A stretch of DNA of 64,000 nt from Telmatactis stephensoni (taxonomy: Eukaryota > Cnidaria > Anthozoa > Actiniaria > Isophelliidae), in the NCBI GenBank assembly GCA_029948255.1, contig JALIZF010001267.1, forward strand, positions 124,001 to 188,000, written 5' to 3'. Positions 10,119-23,079 of the stretch are shown here, in pieces (the stretch's first letter is position 1; every line of letters begins with the position of its first letter). Made by a program: the position numbers and the translations under genes. The notes beneath the pieces were generated by a model. It searched no databases and was not told the DNA's origin. It saw only the letters and a list, made by a program, of their open reading frames with translations.

Positions 10119-13100
10119 TCAGTTTTCCAAAGAACTGGTGTCTAGTAAATGTCTGATCTCACCGCGTGACTTCAAACAAGAACGCGTGACGAAACTCCAG
10201 ATTTTGACAACAAGTCGAACAAGCTGAGAAACAACCACCAGGGCTATGACAATGCAACAAAGTACTGGAAGCACGGATAAAATTATGACTTGAATCCAGT
10301 TTAAAACGTTTACAGTTGACTTGAGTGGACCTTGTGGAACTTGACCAGTGGAGAGAAAACTGGCGTTGAAGGTATTTATTATTGCTATGGCAACTAATGC
10401 AATCAAAGAAATCATCTCAGCGATGTTGGCTGCTTGGCTACGGAATGGACGTACGATGACGTGATGAACGAGGATTAAGACACAGGAAAAAGTTAGTAAA
10501 CTTGTCTTTAAAAGAGGATCATGAGTGACAAATGCAGAGATGGTGATCAGAACAAGACGTCTGAATATCAGAATACTTTCCCAGTAGATAGCGCCGGTAG
10601 TATTGTCTTGCGGTTCACGAAACGGACCGTACAGGACGGCAGTGACTGACGATTTCCACTCAGGGGCTTCTGGTCTTTGTTCTTCGCCTCCACACATAAA
10701 CCACGTACATTTGTACATCAGATAGGGTAAGGGAAGAGCACAAGCAACGAAAAACTCCTTGACTGAAATCAAACCTTTATAAAGCCATTTGGACCCCAGC
10801 GCTAAGGTAACGATGAAAGGAACAACTGATACCACCACAAACACCATCAGTACATACTGCCACCATTGGTAACACAACACGTTACCAGCAATGAACAACC
10901 GCTTCTCTTCGCCAAGTGACGTACAACGCAAGAGTTTGAGGGCTGTTTTGGTAAGCACGGCGTATCCTAGCAACAGTGTCTCCAAGACAGCACCAAGATA
11001 AGGTCCAATTGATGGAGGAGATTTTGACCTACACTTGTTTAGTAGATAATGACAGCTGTAGAACAAAGCAATTATCAAGAGAACACCAAACACTGGACAA
11101 GCAAGGAACAGCTGCTTAGTTACCACAGTAAGCCCAACGAAAGGACATAGGAAACCACGTAAGGAAATGCGGATTTCAAAGTTAAAAAGTCCCATCATAG
11201 GTTGAATGAGGTGGCTCTCAACAATGCTGTCGTACGAAGCGCTAATCAAAAGAATATTAACCACTTGATAAAAGTAGGAAACTATTTTCAAATATCCACT
11301 ACTATGTTTGTCCTTGGATTGGTCTTGTTCATCGTCGTGTCTTGTGTTGTTTCTGAACCACAGGATGTGACTCTTGAGCATGCACCTAAGCCTCGGTTTA
11401 TAAATGAAGAACAAAGCAATCAACATCACCATGACAACGGCCACGCCCCAGAACCACGTTTCTTGGCATTCGTCTCGAAGAAGGCAAGATGTCGAAAGGA
11501 GAGTTTCAGAGAAATTTTCTTTGCACTCACCGCAGAGTGGTCCAGTTCTGTTGCCTTGACAACTATTGTAATCAACAAAGTCGTCTTTGTCGGGCTGTTT
11601 ACAGTATCCCAAGGGACAAAGAATAAATTTAAGTGCTGGTGGATGGTCTTGAACTTTGTATCCCCAAAAGTTTTGTCTTGCTGATATTTTACCTAAACAA
11701 TCAGCTCCAAATGGGCATGGCAAACATTTAAAGTCGCTGTCCATATTAGCTCCAAGGCTCTGGCCATGTTGTATACTGTAGGAACCAATCCCACACGGTT
11801 TACAAGAAAGCTGCATGACATTTAATGCAATAATGCACTCATCTAATGGTGGTCTTATATGTTCTTTATCGATTTGGGCTTTAAAATGGTGAATATCTAA
11901 TTGGCTACCAACTGGACAAGTCAGAATTGTTTCGTTCATATTCAGTTTACCAAAATTGACATAATTGGCCTTAGATACGGTTACTAAGGATTTTGACAAT
12001 CTTGAAGTTGTTTTGAATTCCAATCTTGAATTCAATATTATTAATGGACCTCCGCTTTGGAAATCGATAAAAGATGAAATGTCAAAAGTCATATTCTTTT
12101 TAGGTAGCTGTATCTTCATCGAAGAATGCTTTTGTTGGAATAACGAGTCCAGTATTTGCAAACTGGTGGAATCTGTTTCAGGAACATAGATGTGTCCTCC
12201 TCGGATTTTAGCAAAATTGTCGATGAAGGAACAGTTTTGTAAAGTATAGCTGCCCTTCGGTAAGGACAACGCCCCTCCTGTCATAGCAGTGTTATTTGCA
12301 AATACTGTGCTCTTTATTGTCACGAAAGTCCTGTAATTCCACACTTCCCTGGGAAACGGGCTTTTCTGCCCCGGTTTAATACACCCAGGTTCTTTGACTG
12401 AATCGTTGGACTTGATTTTGATTTTAATTGCTCCCCCTTGCCCTTTTGGAGCTTTATTGTCAAAAAACACGCAAGACTCAATTGTTATATTACCACGTTG
12501 GAATTGTTGCGCCGAGCCAATAGTTAGAGCTGCACTAAGACCATTACTCTGACTATAGCAGTGTTTAAATGTGACATTATAAAGAAGGACATTTAAAATT
12601 GGATTTGCCATCACCAGCAGACACCCACCACCATAATCATTTGTGATGTTCACGGAATCAAACTCGGTGTTTTTAATTGTTAGTTGTAATATCAACGCGT
12701 TCAATAGGATGGCGGTTCCGACCTTCGGAGTTACGAGTGAGTTGTTCTTCAGTATCACATCTGAAATTGTTACTGTTGCAGTTCCATTAATGTCTAGCGT
12801 GATGGAAAATGCATCTTTGGAACCATTCACAAAGATGTCTCTAAAAATAGTATGTTCTATGTACACCTCACTGTCATGGTCTGTTAACCAGAGTAATACC
12901 ATACCGGTCCTTTTATTTTTAGATTTAGCGATTCCAGTTTGGAACTTTTCAAAAAGACTGTTTGCAATGTACAGGCTGCCTTTGTGTTTAGCGCCTACTA
13001 GTATACCACCACACCAACTCTGGTAATTCTGAAGAAACTTTGTGTTGTTAAGAATCATATTATGTTTGTAACTGACGATATTAATCATGCTAAGCACTGG

Positions 13101-13870
13101 AACTGGAGTTTTGCTTTCTAAGAACACAACATTCTCAAGGTGCAACGATGTAAATCCTTCCTTTAAGAAAACCCCTATCAAACCATTCGTCCCAAGGATG
13201 TTACGTGTGAAGTTGACATTTTTGAGGGTAATATGACATGATATTGACCCTGGATCGTATTCACCTGTTGATGTCACAAAGATGCCGGATGATTTGTGTG
13301 GGCTTCTCCAAGATGTTTTCACTTCACTGTTCGATACAGAGATGGATATACTGTTTAATGGTGTTACTCTTCCAATTATATTCAATGTTATACAGCAACT
13401 TACATTCACGCATAGAGAGTTATTAAACGAAAACATAATGGATTTTGTCGATTGCAACAGTCTCACAGCTTGTAATGCACCAATAAATGTACAGTTATCA
13501 ATAGAAAGGTTCACGTCTTCAGCAAACACAGACGTGTTTAGAAATTGTAGGTTAGTTAACTTCACGTTTGTGTTGTTTTGATGGAGCTGGGACGGGAAAA
13601 ATCCTATATCAGACCATTTCTGGCATTTAACGTGTGGTATTGACTGGAAACCAACAATAACAATACTCTTGTTGGGATAAATTCCTGCCAACCCCAAAGC
13701 AGATGACTTGCAAGTGTATGGAGTTGTATCTGATCCAGTACCATCAACGTAGACATGACCTTTGTGTTGTACCCTCCATACACCCATAACGATGGTTTTA
13801 CAAGGATTGGATTCTGAACCACACGACTGGCTGTCACTTCCTCTGCTTTGTGATACATACACACGTTGAA
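10119..13870 (-). CDS. Beta-helix multi-pass membrane protein, copy 2, exon 2
   Basis: The exon begins after a CTTCACAG acceptor with a split Val codon and reads QRVYVSQSRGSDSQ; with exon 1 (15739-15826) the protein is 1279 aa. Residues counted from the VYVS start: a cap with paired Cys (to ~30); a long beta-helix region with Pmp-type motifs FFDNKAPKGQGGAI (~465), FANNTAMTGGAL (~527) and FIDNFAKIRGGHIY (~550) and many N-glycosylation sequons; a Cys-rich neck (~690-790, e.g. CLPCPFGADCLG, GPLCGECKE); then 9-10 hydrophobic segments starting TWFWGVAVVMVML near 800; and a short cytoplasmic-type tail. A plausible role is a cell-surface receptor or adhesion protein; the ligand is unknown. The reading frame is intact. 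The Ser of VSQSRG is shared only with copy 5. Confidence 0.88.
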
Positions 13871-14394
13871 CTGTGAAGAAAAATGAAAGTACAGAAAAAA
13901 AAAGTGTTTTAGGTGACTCATTAGAAATTCAAGGGGCACTCGGCCTTGTATTATACACCTATTTCAAAAAAATTTGGCGGGCGAGAGGCTTCAAGCCTAC
14001 GCGACTAGACCGCAAAGGAGTATAGGTAATCGGTTGAAAAAATTTACTCTCATTTTGGCTTTGGTATTGATTTTAAGCATCAATGAATAAAGGACTTTGT
14101 TGCATAAGCTCAACACTAGCTGGTTGAGAATTGTCGTGCTGATATTTATGTGGTTTCATAGCTTTTAGTAATTCCTACCCATACTCCATTTCGGATGAGT
14201 CGCGTGAGTCTATTTGCCGACAACGTTAATTGAAATAGGTGGAGAGACAAAGGCCCAATACTAGACTTAAAGGGAAAGGGGGAGGATGGGAGGGGGAAAT
14301 ATTCAGTTAAAGTTTCCACGCTACACTTCCTTCTTCTCCCATCCATCGATACATAACCCAAAAGGCACGTTAAGGTCCCCAGGGCGGGGTCCCT

Positions 14395-14815
14395 CCCCCT
14401 CTTGACTAGACGCATTTTCGAAAAATCATACACCTGGAAGTATTTGGGGGTAGAAGCTGGTAAAATAACTATGCTGAACTGATTTTTCATTCTGAATGCG
14501 AATATGACAGTTACCAAGTCGTATTCTGCAATCTTATACGTGTAAATGACGTATTTTGTGAATTGCTACAGTGATTTCATACTAACGGCTTTTTCATGTA
14601 ATTCCAAAAGTTCCCAAACTTAAAAACAATTACCATGGCTGGAAAGAGCACATCAACATCAGTAAAACTGTGAAGTTTGAAGAATATAAGTTGAAAAATC
14701 AAGATGTGAATTTTCAAAAAGCGAAATTTTGTAGAAAAACATTTCTTGTTATGCAACAGATACCAACGAATTGCAATTTTTGAAAATTCACATCTGCACT
14801 TTTTGCGATCGACTT
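14395..14815 (+). repeat. Dispersed repeat, copy of the 5930-6335 family
   Basis: It aligns in opposite orientation to 5930-6335 and in the same orientation to 49445-49815, with many small differences. Confidence 0.6.
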
Positions 14816-15420
14816 TTTCAGTTTCGCGCCTAGTCTGGCTACTCCCCCTTCCACCCTACCAGGGAGTTCTCACAATGTTCTCCGGTTTGGGCAACTAACA
14901 ATATGCAATATGCTAATTGGAGGTTGTTTGGAATATAGTTTTGCATGTTTTTATAATTTATCCCTAGTGGGAATGTTTGGCCGGTTTGAATATACAAACT
15001 TTTGGTCACAACGTTTGAGAATCGTGTTCAATTTCAATCGCATTTTAGGAACTTATATTCCCATTGAAGAGAAATATTTTCGGAGTAATTTTAACAAAAC
15101 TCGACTCACTGTTTCAAAACGGCCCACTCTGAATCAAAATTTTGTCGGAAAACGAAAAGCCGGAAATCAAACCACATGATGAATCAGTCTTAAAGTTGAG
15201 TGAGTTTTACAGAAATTGACGGAGTAGAAATGCGAGGACGATTGGCTGCTAAAAGTGTGCCCTGAAAGTGGTCTGAAGTCGTCATGATTCTTTAACTACC
15301 CCTTTTACTCATCTATATCCGTATGTACTGTGATCACACATTTCTCTAATCTGAGCGCACGTAAAATACCGATTATTATAAACAATGAGCGATTTCTAGT
15401 AGACTATGAAGACTTCGGTG

Positions 15421-15540
15421 AGTACTTGGTGTATGCAACACCAACTCTATGCAACACCAAGCGTATCAAATGGATTGTATATCAATGGCCGACACATCAT
15501 CTATCGATAAAATTAGTTGCATACACCAAGTATGTAAACC
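15421..15540. mobile_element. Small MITE, GTACTTGGTGTATGCAAC ends
   Basis: Left end AGTACTTGGTGTATGCAAC and an inverted copy near 15517-15535 (TTGCATACACCAAGTA) bound about 120 bp. A related, partly duplicated copy lies at about 26105-26350 in the intron of copy 3. Neither encodes protein. Confidence 0.55.
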
Positions 15541-15738
15541 GACTTCTTTGAACATTATTTTTAACAAAAGTAAAGTACGAAGAGTTTCTATTCAAAAGGA
15601 GATTCCAACTGCTTGTTTTGGGAAACATTGACGTTGTTAGAAATCCAAGCACATTGTTGGTTAACTGTGCAAGAAATACAATTTCCTCTCAAAGCAATAC
15701 TGTTTTTCGTAAACTTGAATATAGAAAGCAATTTTTAC

Positions 15739-15826
15739 CTTCAGCGTTTTTTGGTTGCATCGAGCCTGTCGGTGCTTGAGTCCACAATGCAAGCATTATC
15801 ATAGTCCACTTGTAGTAAACATACAT
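15739..15826 (-). CDS. Beta-helix membrane protein, copy 2, exon 1 (signal peptide)
   Basis: ATG at 15826 opens MYVYYKWTMIMLALWTQAPT followed by GSMQPKNAE and a split codon at a GTAAAAATTG donor. The 88 nt (29 codons plus 1) keep the phase needed by exon 2. It is three codons shorter than the leaders of copies 1, 3 and 4 because the STASKQP part is replaced by SMQP. The hydrophobic stretch supports secretion to the membrane. Confidence 0.82.
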
Positions 15827-16071
15827 TTTGATTTCCTCACTGATATATAAACTGCTACATTAAGTGCAAGCTCTTTGGTTGTTAAAAGTAGTTTGTAGGC
15901 TATTAAAGAAACTGAAATATCTAAATATACTGTTTGCTTTCATTTGCTGTCAAAGAGCTCTTCAAGAAACTGAAATATATTTCAGCACGTTGTTTTCCTT
16001 TGCTGTGAGTTTATAGTCCAAGCGAAATCCGGCAGATTTTGGGGCTTCGTTTCATCGCCGAGGTTTACTTT

Positions 16072-16183
16072 GACTGATTCCATAAGTCGGTCCTAGTTCG
16101 CTCTCTGAAGAATTTTGTTTTTTTTTTTCGCGAAAAAACAAGATCGTCAGAGAGCGAACTGGGACCGACTTATGGAATCAGTC
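16072..16183. repeat. Long hairpin with 37-bp arms
   Basis: Arms 16072-16108 and 16147-16183 are inverted complements with one mismatch (GACTGATTCCATAAGTCGG is the outer part). Pairing continues imperfectly into a 38-nt T/A-rich loop. It lies about 250 bp upstream of the copy 2 start codon. The other copies lack it, so it is an insertion, most simply a foldback MITE. Confidence 0.8.
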
Positions 16184-16866
16184 TAAGGTTTCCTTTGTGC
16201 CATATTTCTGGAAGACGGACTAGCTGAAATGACTTTTGTTTCTTGGTATTATTCTCACTCAATAACACGGAGATTAGTGTATATCCAGTGTTGTTTGCAG
16301 TCGGCAAAACCATTTTTAGGGCTTAGATTATTCGTGTTTATTTGTATGCCCATGATTTCTTTCCATCGGAATAACACAACGCTCAGTGGTTAAGTTATCG
16401 TCTATTCAGTCTATCACCTTTGGATCCTACAGCCTTTTTTGACAACCCTACTCATCTTTAAAGCAGGATAGTTCAATCCGCCGAATGATCGACCATAGGG
16501 GTAAGAGGAATATTAACGGCTGGTACTAAGGGTATACTTTTGTCGTGCAAGTTCGAAATACCGGGCTTCTACAGAGTTATCTTAGATGATATTGTGGATA
16601 TGGGGATAAAATTGAACTGAAATGCAATGCAATTGAATTTTGAGACATTATATTTGAAATGACGATTGAATAAAACGCTCGCTAAGCGTTAACTTGAGAT
16701 ACCATGATTTGTATAATGTTTAGTATATTACACGCGCGCTCTGATTGGTCGAGAACCGTGTGTGATTTCATTGATCACATCTGATGACTACAGTGCGAAG
16801 GCTAACAGTTTAACTGAAGTTTCTAAGTTGAAGAAAAGGCACAGCAAATGGTTAACTGCATGTCCT

Positions 16867-16977
16867 TATAATATACATGAAAAAATTCTCGATTCTGATT
16901 GGCTGAGAGCAATGAAGCAATGCTCTCTTGTGCAAACTTAATTCCAAATTGAACTCGAAACCGCATGATTACCTATA
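16867..16977. mobile_element. Foldback-ended MITE, deleted to its two ends
   Basis: Only the outer parts of the element seen at 7259-8346 remain: TATAATATACATGAAAAA with TTCTGATTGG on the left and CGCATGATTACCTATA on the right. The same flanks without insert lie near 42631-42650, and with a long insert at 54333-55624. Confidence 0.7.
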
Positions 16978-16999
16978 CTAATACAAGAAATAAAGTTTA

Positions 17000-17970
17000 C
17001 TGAAGATGCAGTATCTCAAATGAAGCCATTTTTGCCAACCTCAGTGTTAACGCAACAAATATATTTTTGTTTTTGTTCTATTGTTCTGTATTTGTGTATA
17101 CAGCATTGTTCTATTGTTCCGTATTGTTCCAATGTATCCACTGTACATTCCTATGCAAAGAGATTGATGAAGATTCAAATAGTGAAGACGATGATGGTGA
17201 TGCTGACTGATGCTGAAGATGAACCTTTTGACTTGTAATTTGATTGTTTTGGGATTTTATGTTCAGTTTCTTTTCCAAATACAATACATTTGTAATAAAG
17301 CATATTTTGACCCACCCCTGATACATTGCTCATTTATTCATGACCTACCCCTTACATGAGTCTGAAAATTTTGTGACCCACCCCTGTTTATCATGGCCCA
17401 TCCCACCCTTTACTTTATGACAAGTCCCTTAGCTACCCCTGTTTTAGACTCCCCCTCCCCCCTCTCAATGTTCAGTAGGCCTGGGAGATTCCTGCTAGGT
17501 CCAAGACCCTTCGGCAACCAACATTGTGCATGTCGGGTCGGCGGAGGGGAGGGTTTGAAATATATACCCATTTCGAGACCTACATGGTGAGAATTAAATC
17601 ACATTGTGTCCATTTGAGAGGACAGTGTCTCCACTATTGAGCACACCGTTGTAGCTCTGTTGTTTTAATTGTAACTTTATTGAAGAAAACCATCTACTAA
17701 TCTATCTAAAAATCCATCTCCAAATCCATCTAACAAGAGCACCATGCAACTAGCACCATATTTAGGCGTATTTGCTGTGAGAATATTCCTAACACACACG
17801 TGTTTGCTGATCAAATACTTGCATGTTTATACGGTGTGGCATTAGATGTCCTTGCCACATTAGATTGACATGATGTACATCTATAATCCTTTATTATTAT
17901 AAACTATAAATATCTATCGAAAATAAGCACTTCCTAACATGCCTCCCTTCTTTGACTGAGACGTCCTGAA
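17000..17970. repeat. Duplicated far 3' flank (copies 3, 4 and 5)
   Basis: This block (starting 'gaagatgcagtatctcaaat') is repeated at 42658-43540 and 55652-56510 in the same order relative to its gene. It holds C-rich segments and short open frames that are not conserved as protein. It is part of the segmental duplication that made the array. No gene is seen. Confidence 0.7.
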
Positions 17971-17997
17971 CTCGATATCAGAAAATGCTTAATTTCA

Positions 17998-18692
17998 AAA
18001 CCTACAAAGTCTACAAGATCAAAACCTACAAAGTCTACAAGTTCAAAAACTACAAAGTCTACAAGATCAATAGCGATATAGAAAGCTTTTTTGTTAATGT
18101 TACTTCTTATAAAAAGCGTTATCTTTTATAAGTCTTTTGTTAACGCTCTTTTTTTTTCGAGTAATTTTTCTTGTTTGGATTTTCTACAAAGTCTACAAGT
18201 CCAAAAGTTAACTACAAAGTCTACTAGATCAATAATGATATAAAAAGCATTGTTTGTTAATGTTCTTATAAAAACACTTTTTTTCCAAGTCTTTTGTTAA
18301 CGTTCTCATTTTTCCAGTTTTGAGTTTTTCTAGTTTTTCTTGTTTGGATTTTCTACAAAGTCTACAAGTTCAAAAACTACAAAGTCTACAAGATCAATAG
18401 TGATATAGAAAGCATTTTTGATAATGTTACTTCTTATAAAAAGCGTTATGTCTTTCAACTCTTTTGTTAACGTTCTTTTTTTTAGTTTTTAGTTTTTCTA
18501 GTTTTTCTTATTTGGATTTTCTACAAAGTCTACAAGTTCAAAAACTACAAAGTCTACAAGATCAATAGTGATATAGAAAGCCTTTTTTGTTAATGTTACT
18601 TCTTATAAAAAGCGTTATGCTTTTTAAGTCTTTTGTTAACGTTCTTTTTACTCAGTTTTGAGTTTTTCTAGTACTAGTTTTTCTTGTTTCGG
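17998..18692. repeat. ~170-bp minisatellite, four units
   Basis: Each unit carries TTTCTACAAAGTCTACAAG, a 'gatatagaaagc' segment, 'cttataaaaagcgttat' and a T-rich stretch ending TTTTTCTTGTTTGG. Four units are seen here; related arrays lie downstream of copy 4 (43556-44087, three units) and copy 5 (56537-57058, three units). Copy 2 has none. Confidence 0.8.
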
Positions 18693-19072
18693 GATTGATT
18701 GTCCATTGCTTTCGCCTCTGCAGATTGAGTTTCGTTCTTGACACTTGCTGAGTTGCGTAACTTGATTCAGCAAATAAGCACCAACAAAGAAGACGAAAAG
18801 GTCATTTTAACGTTGAAGATTCAATCAAGCTCTCCTTCTATAACGCAATGCAACTAATTTTTCTATAGGAATTCTTTCAGTAATCCATTTCTGGTATAGG
18901 CAGGGACATTTTCCTTTCCTTACCAGATTAAATACCGACCAGACACTTAGATAAGTAGAAATAAGTAATAGATAGTGTTCTTAGATAAGTATTAATCAGT
19001 GCTCTTCATCTTGAAGAATAAACTACAGTTCAGTTTCGGTTGACACAACAGCTATGTTCATGTGTTAGGAGC

Positions 19073-22000
19073 TCAATTTTCAAAAGAACTGGTGTCAAGT
19101 AAATGTCTGATCTCATCGCGTGACTTGAAACAAGAACGCGTGACGAAACTCCAGGCTTTAACAACAAGTCGAACAAGCTGAGAAACAACCACCAGGGCTA
19201 TAACAATACAACAAAGTACTGGAAGCACTGATAAAATTATGACTTGAATCCAGTTTAAGGCGTCTACGGTTGACTTGAGTGGACCTTGTGGAACTTGACC
19301 AGTGGAAAGAAAACTAGCGTTGAAGGTATTTATTATTGCTATGGCAACTAATGCAATCAAAGAAATCATCTCAGCAATGTTGGCTGCTTGGGTACGGAAT
19401 GGACGTACAATGGTATGATGAAAGAGGATTAAGACACAGGAAAAAGTTAGTAAACTTGTCTTTAAAAGAGGATCATGAGTGACAAATGCAGAGATGGTGA
19501 TGAGAACAAGACGTCTGAATATGAGAATACTTTCCCAGTAGATAGCACCAGTAGTATTGTCTTGCGGTTCACGAAACGGACCGTACAGAACGGCAGTGAC
19601 TGACGATTTCCACTCAGGGACTTCTCGTCTTTGTTCTTTACCTCCACACATAAACCACGTACATTTGTACATCAGATAGGGTAAGGGAAGAGCACAAGCA
19701 ACGAAGAACTCCTTGATAGAAATTGAGCCTTTATAAAGCCATTTGGATCCCAGCGCTATGGTAACGATGAAAGGAACAACTGATACGACCACAAACGCCA
19801 TCAGTACATACTGCCACCATTGGTAACATAACACGTTACCAGCAATGAACAACCGCTTCTCTTCACCAAGTGACGTACAACGCAAGAGTTTGAGAGCTGT
19901 GTTGGCAAGCACGGCGTATCCTAGCAACAGCGTCTCCAAGACAGCACCAAGATAAGGTCCAAGTGATGGAGGAAATGCTGACCTACACTTGTTTAGTAGA
20001 TAATGACAGCCATAGAACAAAGCAATTGTCAACAGAACACCAAATACTGGACAAGCAAGGAACAGTTGCTTAGTTACCACAGTAAGCCCAATGAAAGGAC
20101 ATAGGAAACCACGTAAGGAGATGCGGATTTCAAAGTTAAAAATTCCCATCATAGGTTGAATGAGGTACTTCTGAACAATGCTGTCGTACGAAGCGGTAAT
20201 TAAAAGAATATTAACCACTTGATAGAAGTAGGAAACTATTTTTAAATAGCCACTACTATGTTTGTCCTCGGATTGGTCTTGTTCATCGTCGTGTCTTGCG
20301 TTGCTTCTGAACCACAGGATGTGACTCTTGAGCATGCACTCAAGCCTTGGCTTATAAATAAAGAACAAAGCAATCAACATCACCATGACAACGACCACGC
20401 CCCAGAACCACGTGTCTTGGCAGTTGTTTCGAGGAAGGCACGATGTCGAAAGGAGAGCTTCAGAGTAATTTTCTTTACACTCACCGCAGAGTGGTCCAGT
20501 CCTGTTGCCATTACAACTGTTGTAATTAACAAAGTTGTGTTTATCGGGCTGTTTACAGTATCCCAATGGACAAAGAATAAATTTAAGTGCTGGTGGATTG
20601 TCTTGAACTTTGTATCCCCAAAAGTTCTGTCTTGCTGATATTTTACCTAAACAATCAGCTCCAAATGGGCATGGCAGACACTTAAAACCGCTGTCCATAT
20701 TTGCTCCAAGGCTCTGGCCATGTTGTATACTGTAGGAACCAATCCCACATGGTTTACAAGAAAGGTGCATGACATTTAATGCAATAATGCAGTCAGGAAA
20801 TGGTAATGCATGTCCTTTATCGATTTGTGTTTCTAAATGGCGAACATCTAATTGGCTACCAGCTGGACAAGTCAGAATTGTTTCGTTGACATCCATTTTA
20901 CCAAAATTAACATAATTGGCCTTAGATACCTTTACTAAGGATTTTGACAACCCTGAAAGTGCCTTGAATTCCAGTCTTGAATTGAATATCATTAATGGAC
21001 CTGGGCTTTGGAAATCGATAAAAGATGGATTGTCATAAGTCATACTCCTTTTGGGTAGCTGTATCTTCATCGAAGAATGCTTTTGTTGAAATAACGAGTC
21101 CAGTATTTGCAAACTGGTGGAATCTGTTCCAGGAACATAGATGTGTCCTCCTCGGATTTTAGCAAAATTGTCGATGAAAGTGCAGTTTTGTAATGTATAG
21201 CTGCCCTTCGATAAAACCAACGCCCCTCCTATCATAGCAGTGTTATTGACAAATACTGTGTTCTTTATTGTCACAAAAGTCCTGTAATTCCACACTTCCC
21301 TGGGAAACGGGCTTTTCTGCCCCGATTTTATACACCCAAATTCTTTGAGTGAATCTTCGGAGTTGATTTTGAAGTAAATTGCTCCCCCTTGCCCTTTTGG
21401 AGCTTTATTGTCAAAAAACACACAAGACTCAATTTGTATATTGCCACGTCCGAATGGTTTCAGTGAGACAATAGTTAGAGCTACACTAACAGCATAAGTC
21501 TGCCTATAGCAGTGTTTAAATGTGACATTATGAAGAAGGGCATTTAAAACCTGACGTGTCATCACAAACAGGCACTCACCACCATAAGCATTTGTAAACT
21601 CAGTGTTTTTAATTGTTAGTTGTCGTAATATCAAAGCTATTAACGAGATGGTGCGTCCGCCCTGCGGGGTTGCGTGTGTGTTGTTCTTCAATATTACATC
21701 TAAAATTGTTACTGTTGCATTTCCATTAATGAGTAGCTTTATGTACCATGTCCTGGAAACATTCACAAAGTTGTCTCTAAAAATAGCATGTTCTATGTAC
21801 ACCTCACTGTCATTGTGTGAATGCCAGATTAACACGGAATTACCGCTGCTATTTTCATATTTCATTTGGAACTTTTCAAAAAGACTGTTTACAATGTACA
21901 GGCTGCCTTTGTGTTTAGTACGTACTGTTATACCACCACACCAACTCTGGTAATTCTGAAGAAACTTTGTGTTGTTAAGAATCATATCATGTTTGTAACT

Positions 22001-22797
22001 AAAGACATGGATCATGGTAGCCACTGGAACTGGAGTTTTGCTTTCTAAGAACACAACATTCTCAAGGTGCAACGATGTGAATCCTTCCTTTAAATCAATC
22101 CCTATCAAACCATCTGATCCGAGGCTGTTACGTGTGAAGTTGACATTTTTGAGGGCAATACAACATGATATTGACCCTTGATCATATTTACCTATTGACG
22201 CGACATAGATGCCGGAAGGTATGTATTGGGTTCCCCAAGATGTTTTCACTTCACTGTTCGACACAGAGATGGATATACTGTTTAATGGTGTTACTCTTCC
22301 AGTAATATTCATTGCTATACAGGAACTTACATTCACGCATAGAGAGTTATTAAATGAAAAGATAATGGATTTTGTCTTTTGGAATAGACTTACAGCTTTT
22401 GATGCACCAATAAATGTACAGTTATCAATAGAAAGGTTCACGTCTTCAGCAAACACAGACGTGTTTAGAAATTGTAGGTTAGTTAACTTCACGTTTGTGT
22501 TGTTTTGATGGAGCTGGGACGGGCCAAAAAATCCTATATCAGACCCTTCCTGGCATTTAACGTGTGGTATTGACTGGAAACCAACAATGACCATACTCTT
22601 GTTGGAATAAATTCCTGCCAACCCCAAAGCAGATGACTCACAAGTGTATGGAGTGGTATCTGATCCAGTACCATCAACGTAGACATGACCTTTGTGTTGT
22701 ACCCTCCATACACCCATAACGATGGTTTTACAAGGATCGGATTCTGAACCACATGACTGGCTGTCACTTCCTCTTTGTGATACATACACACGTTGAA
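19073..22797 (-). CDS. Beta-helix multi-pass membrane protein, copy 3, exon 2
   Basis: Same architecture as copy 2: split Val codon after ATCACAG, VYVSQRGSDS cap, beta-helix with FFDNKAPKGQGGAI and VNNTAMIGGAL motifs, Cys-rich neck (CLPCPFGADCLG, GPLCGECKE) and 9-10 membrane segments from TWFWGVVVVMVML. With exon 1 (26574-26670) the protein is 1273 aa. It is the shortest complete copy; a few residues are missing in the helix before FTNAYGGECL. The last part (ITISAFVTHDPLLK) matches copy 2, while KRSMTYDNPSF in the neck-proximal helix matches copy 4. No stop or frameshift is seen. Confidence 0.88.
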
Positions 22798-23079
22798 CTG
22801 TGATAAAAAATGAAAGTAAATGTTTAGATTACAGCGGGAACCCGCGCGATTTCGGTGATTGATGAAAAATGAAAGTAAAGTAAAGATTGTTGAAACCGGT
22901 AATTAACAGGAATGGCTTGTTTTATGAAAGATCAAAACTGACTCGCTATTTTCAATTATTATTTGTAAATGCTTAGATTACAGCAACACTCGCGCGATTT
23001 CGGTTTGAAAACAGTCCAACTCTCTTCTGTTGGCGGTCATTTCAAATCCTCGGAATTTCGAACGTTTGTCGTTCGATCT

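Larger units (their letters stand above)
13871..15738 (-). other. Intron 1 of copy 2
   Basis: This is the shortest intron of the array, with a GTAAAA donor and a pyrimidine-rich acceptor. Its start differs from the introns of copies 1, 3, 4 and 5, which share a block next to exon 2. It contains a dispersed repeat (about 14395-14815) and a small MITE (15421-15540). No independent gene is seen. Confidence 0.65.

Noticed and set aside
11202..11684. Plus-strand open frame conserved in all copies (also 20258-20638, 45653-46033, 58608-58796)
   Set aside because: It is antisense to the most conserved part of the membrane-protein exon; its conservation follows from that gene, lengths vary between copies, and it has no independent support.
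10119..13870. Bacterial (chlamydial) contamination suggested by Pmp-like motifs
   Set aside because: The gene has a spliced leader exon, multi-pass membrane part and flanking animal transposons; Pmp-like beta-helices occur in animal proteins.
13604..13939. Alternative minus-strand frame starting MCMYHKEEV at each exon 2 start (e.g. 22534-22791)
   Set aside because: It is the +1 shadow of the start of exon 2; splice phase and the leader exon support the VYVSQ frame.
16785..16812. CTGATGACTACAGTGCGAAG as a hammerhead core
   Set aside because: GAAA is not conserved (GAAG here, AAAA in related copies) and no stems I/III pair.
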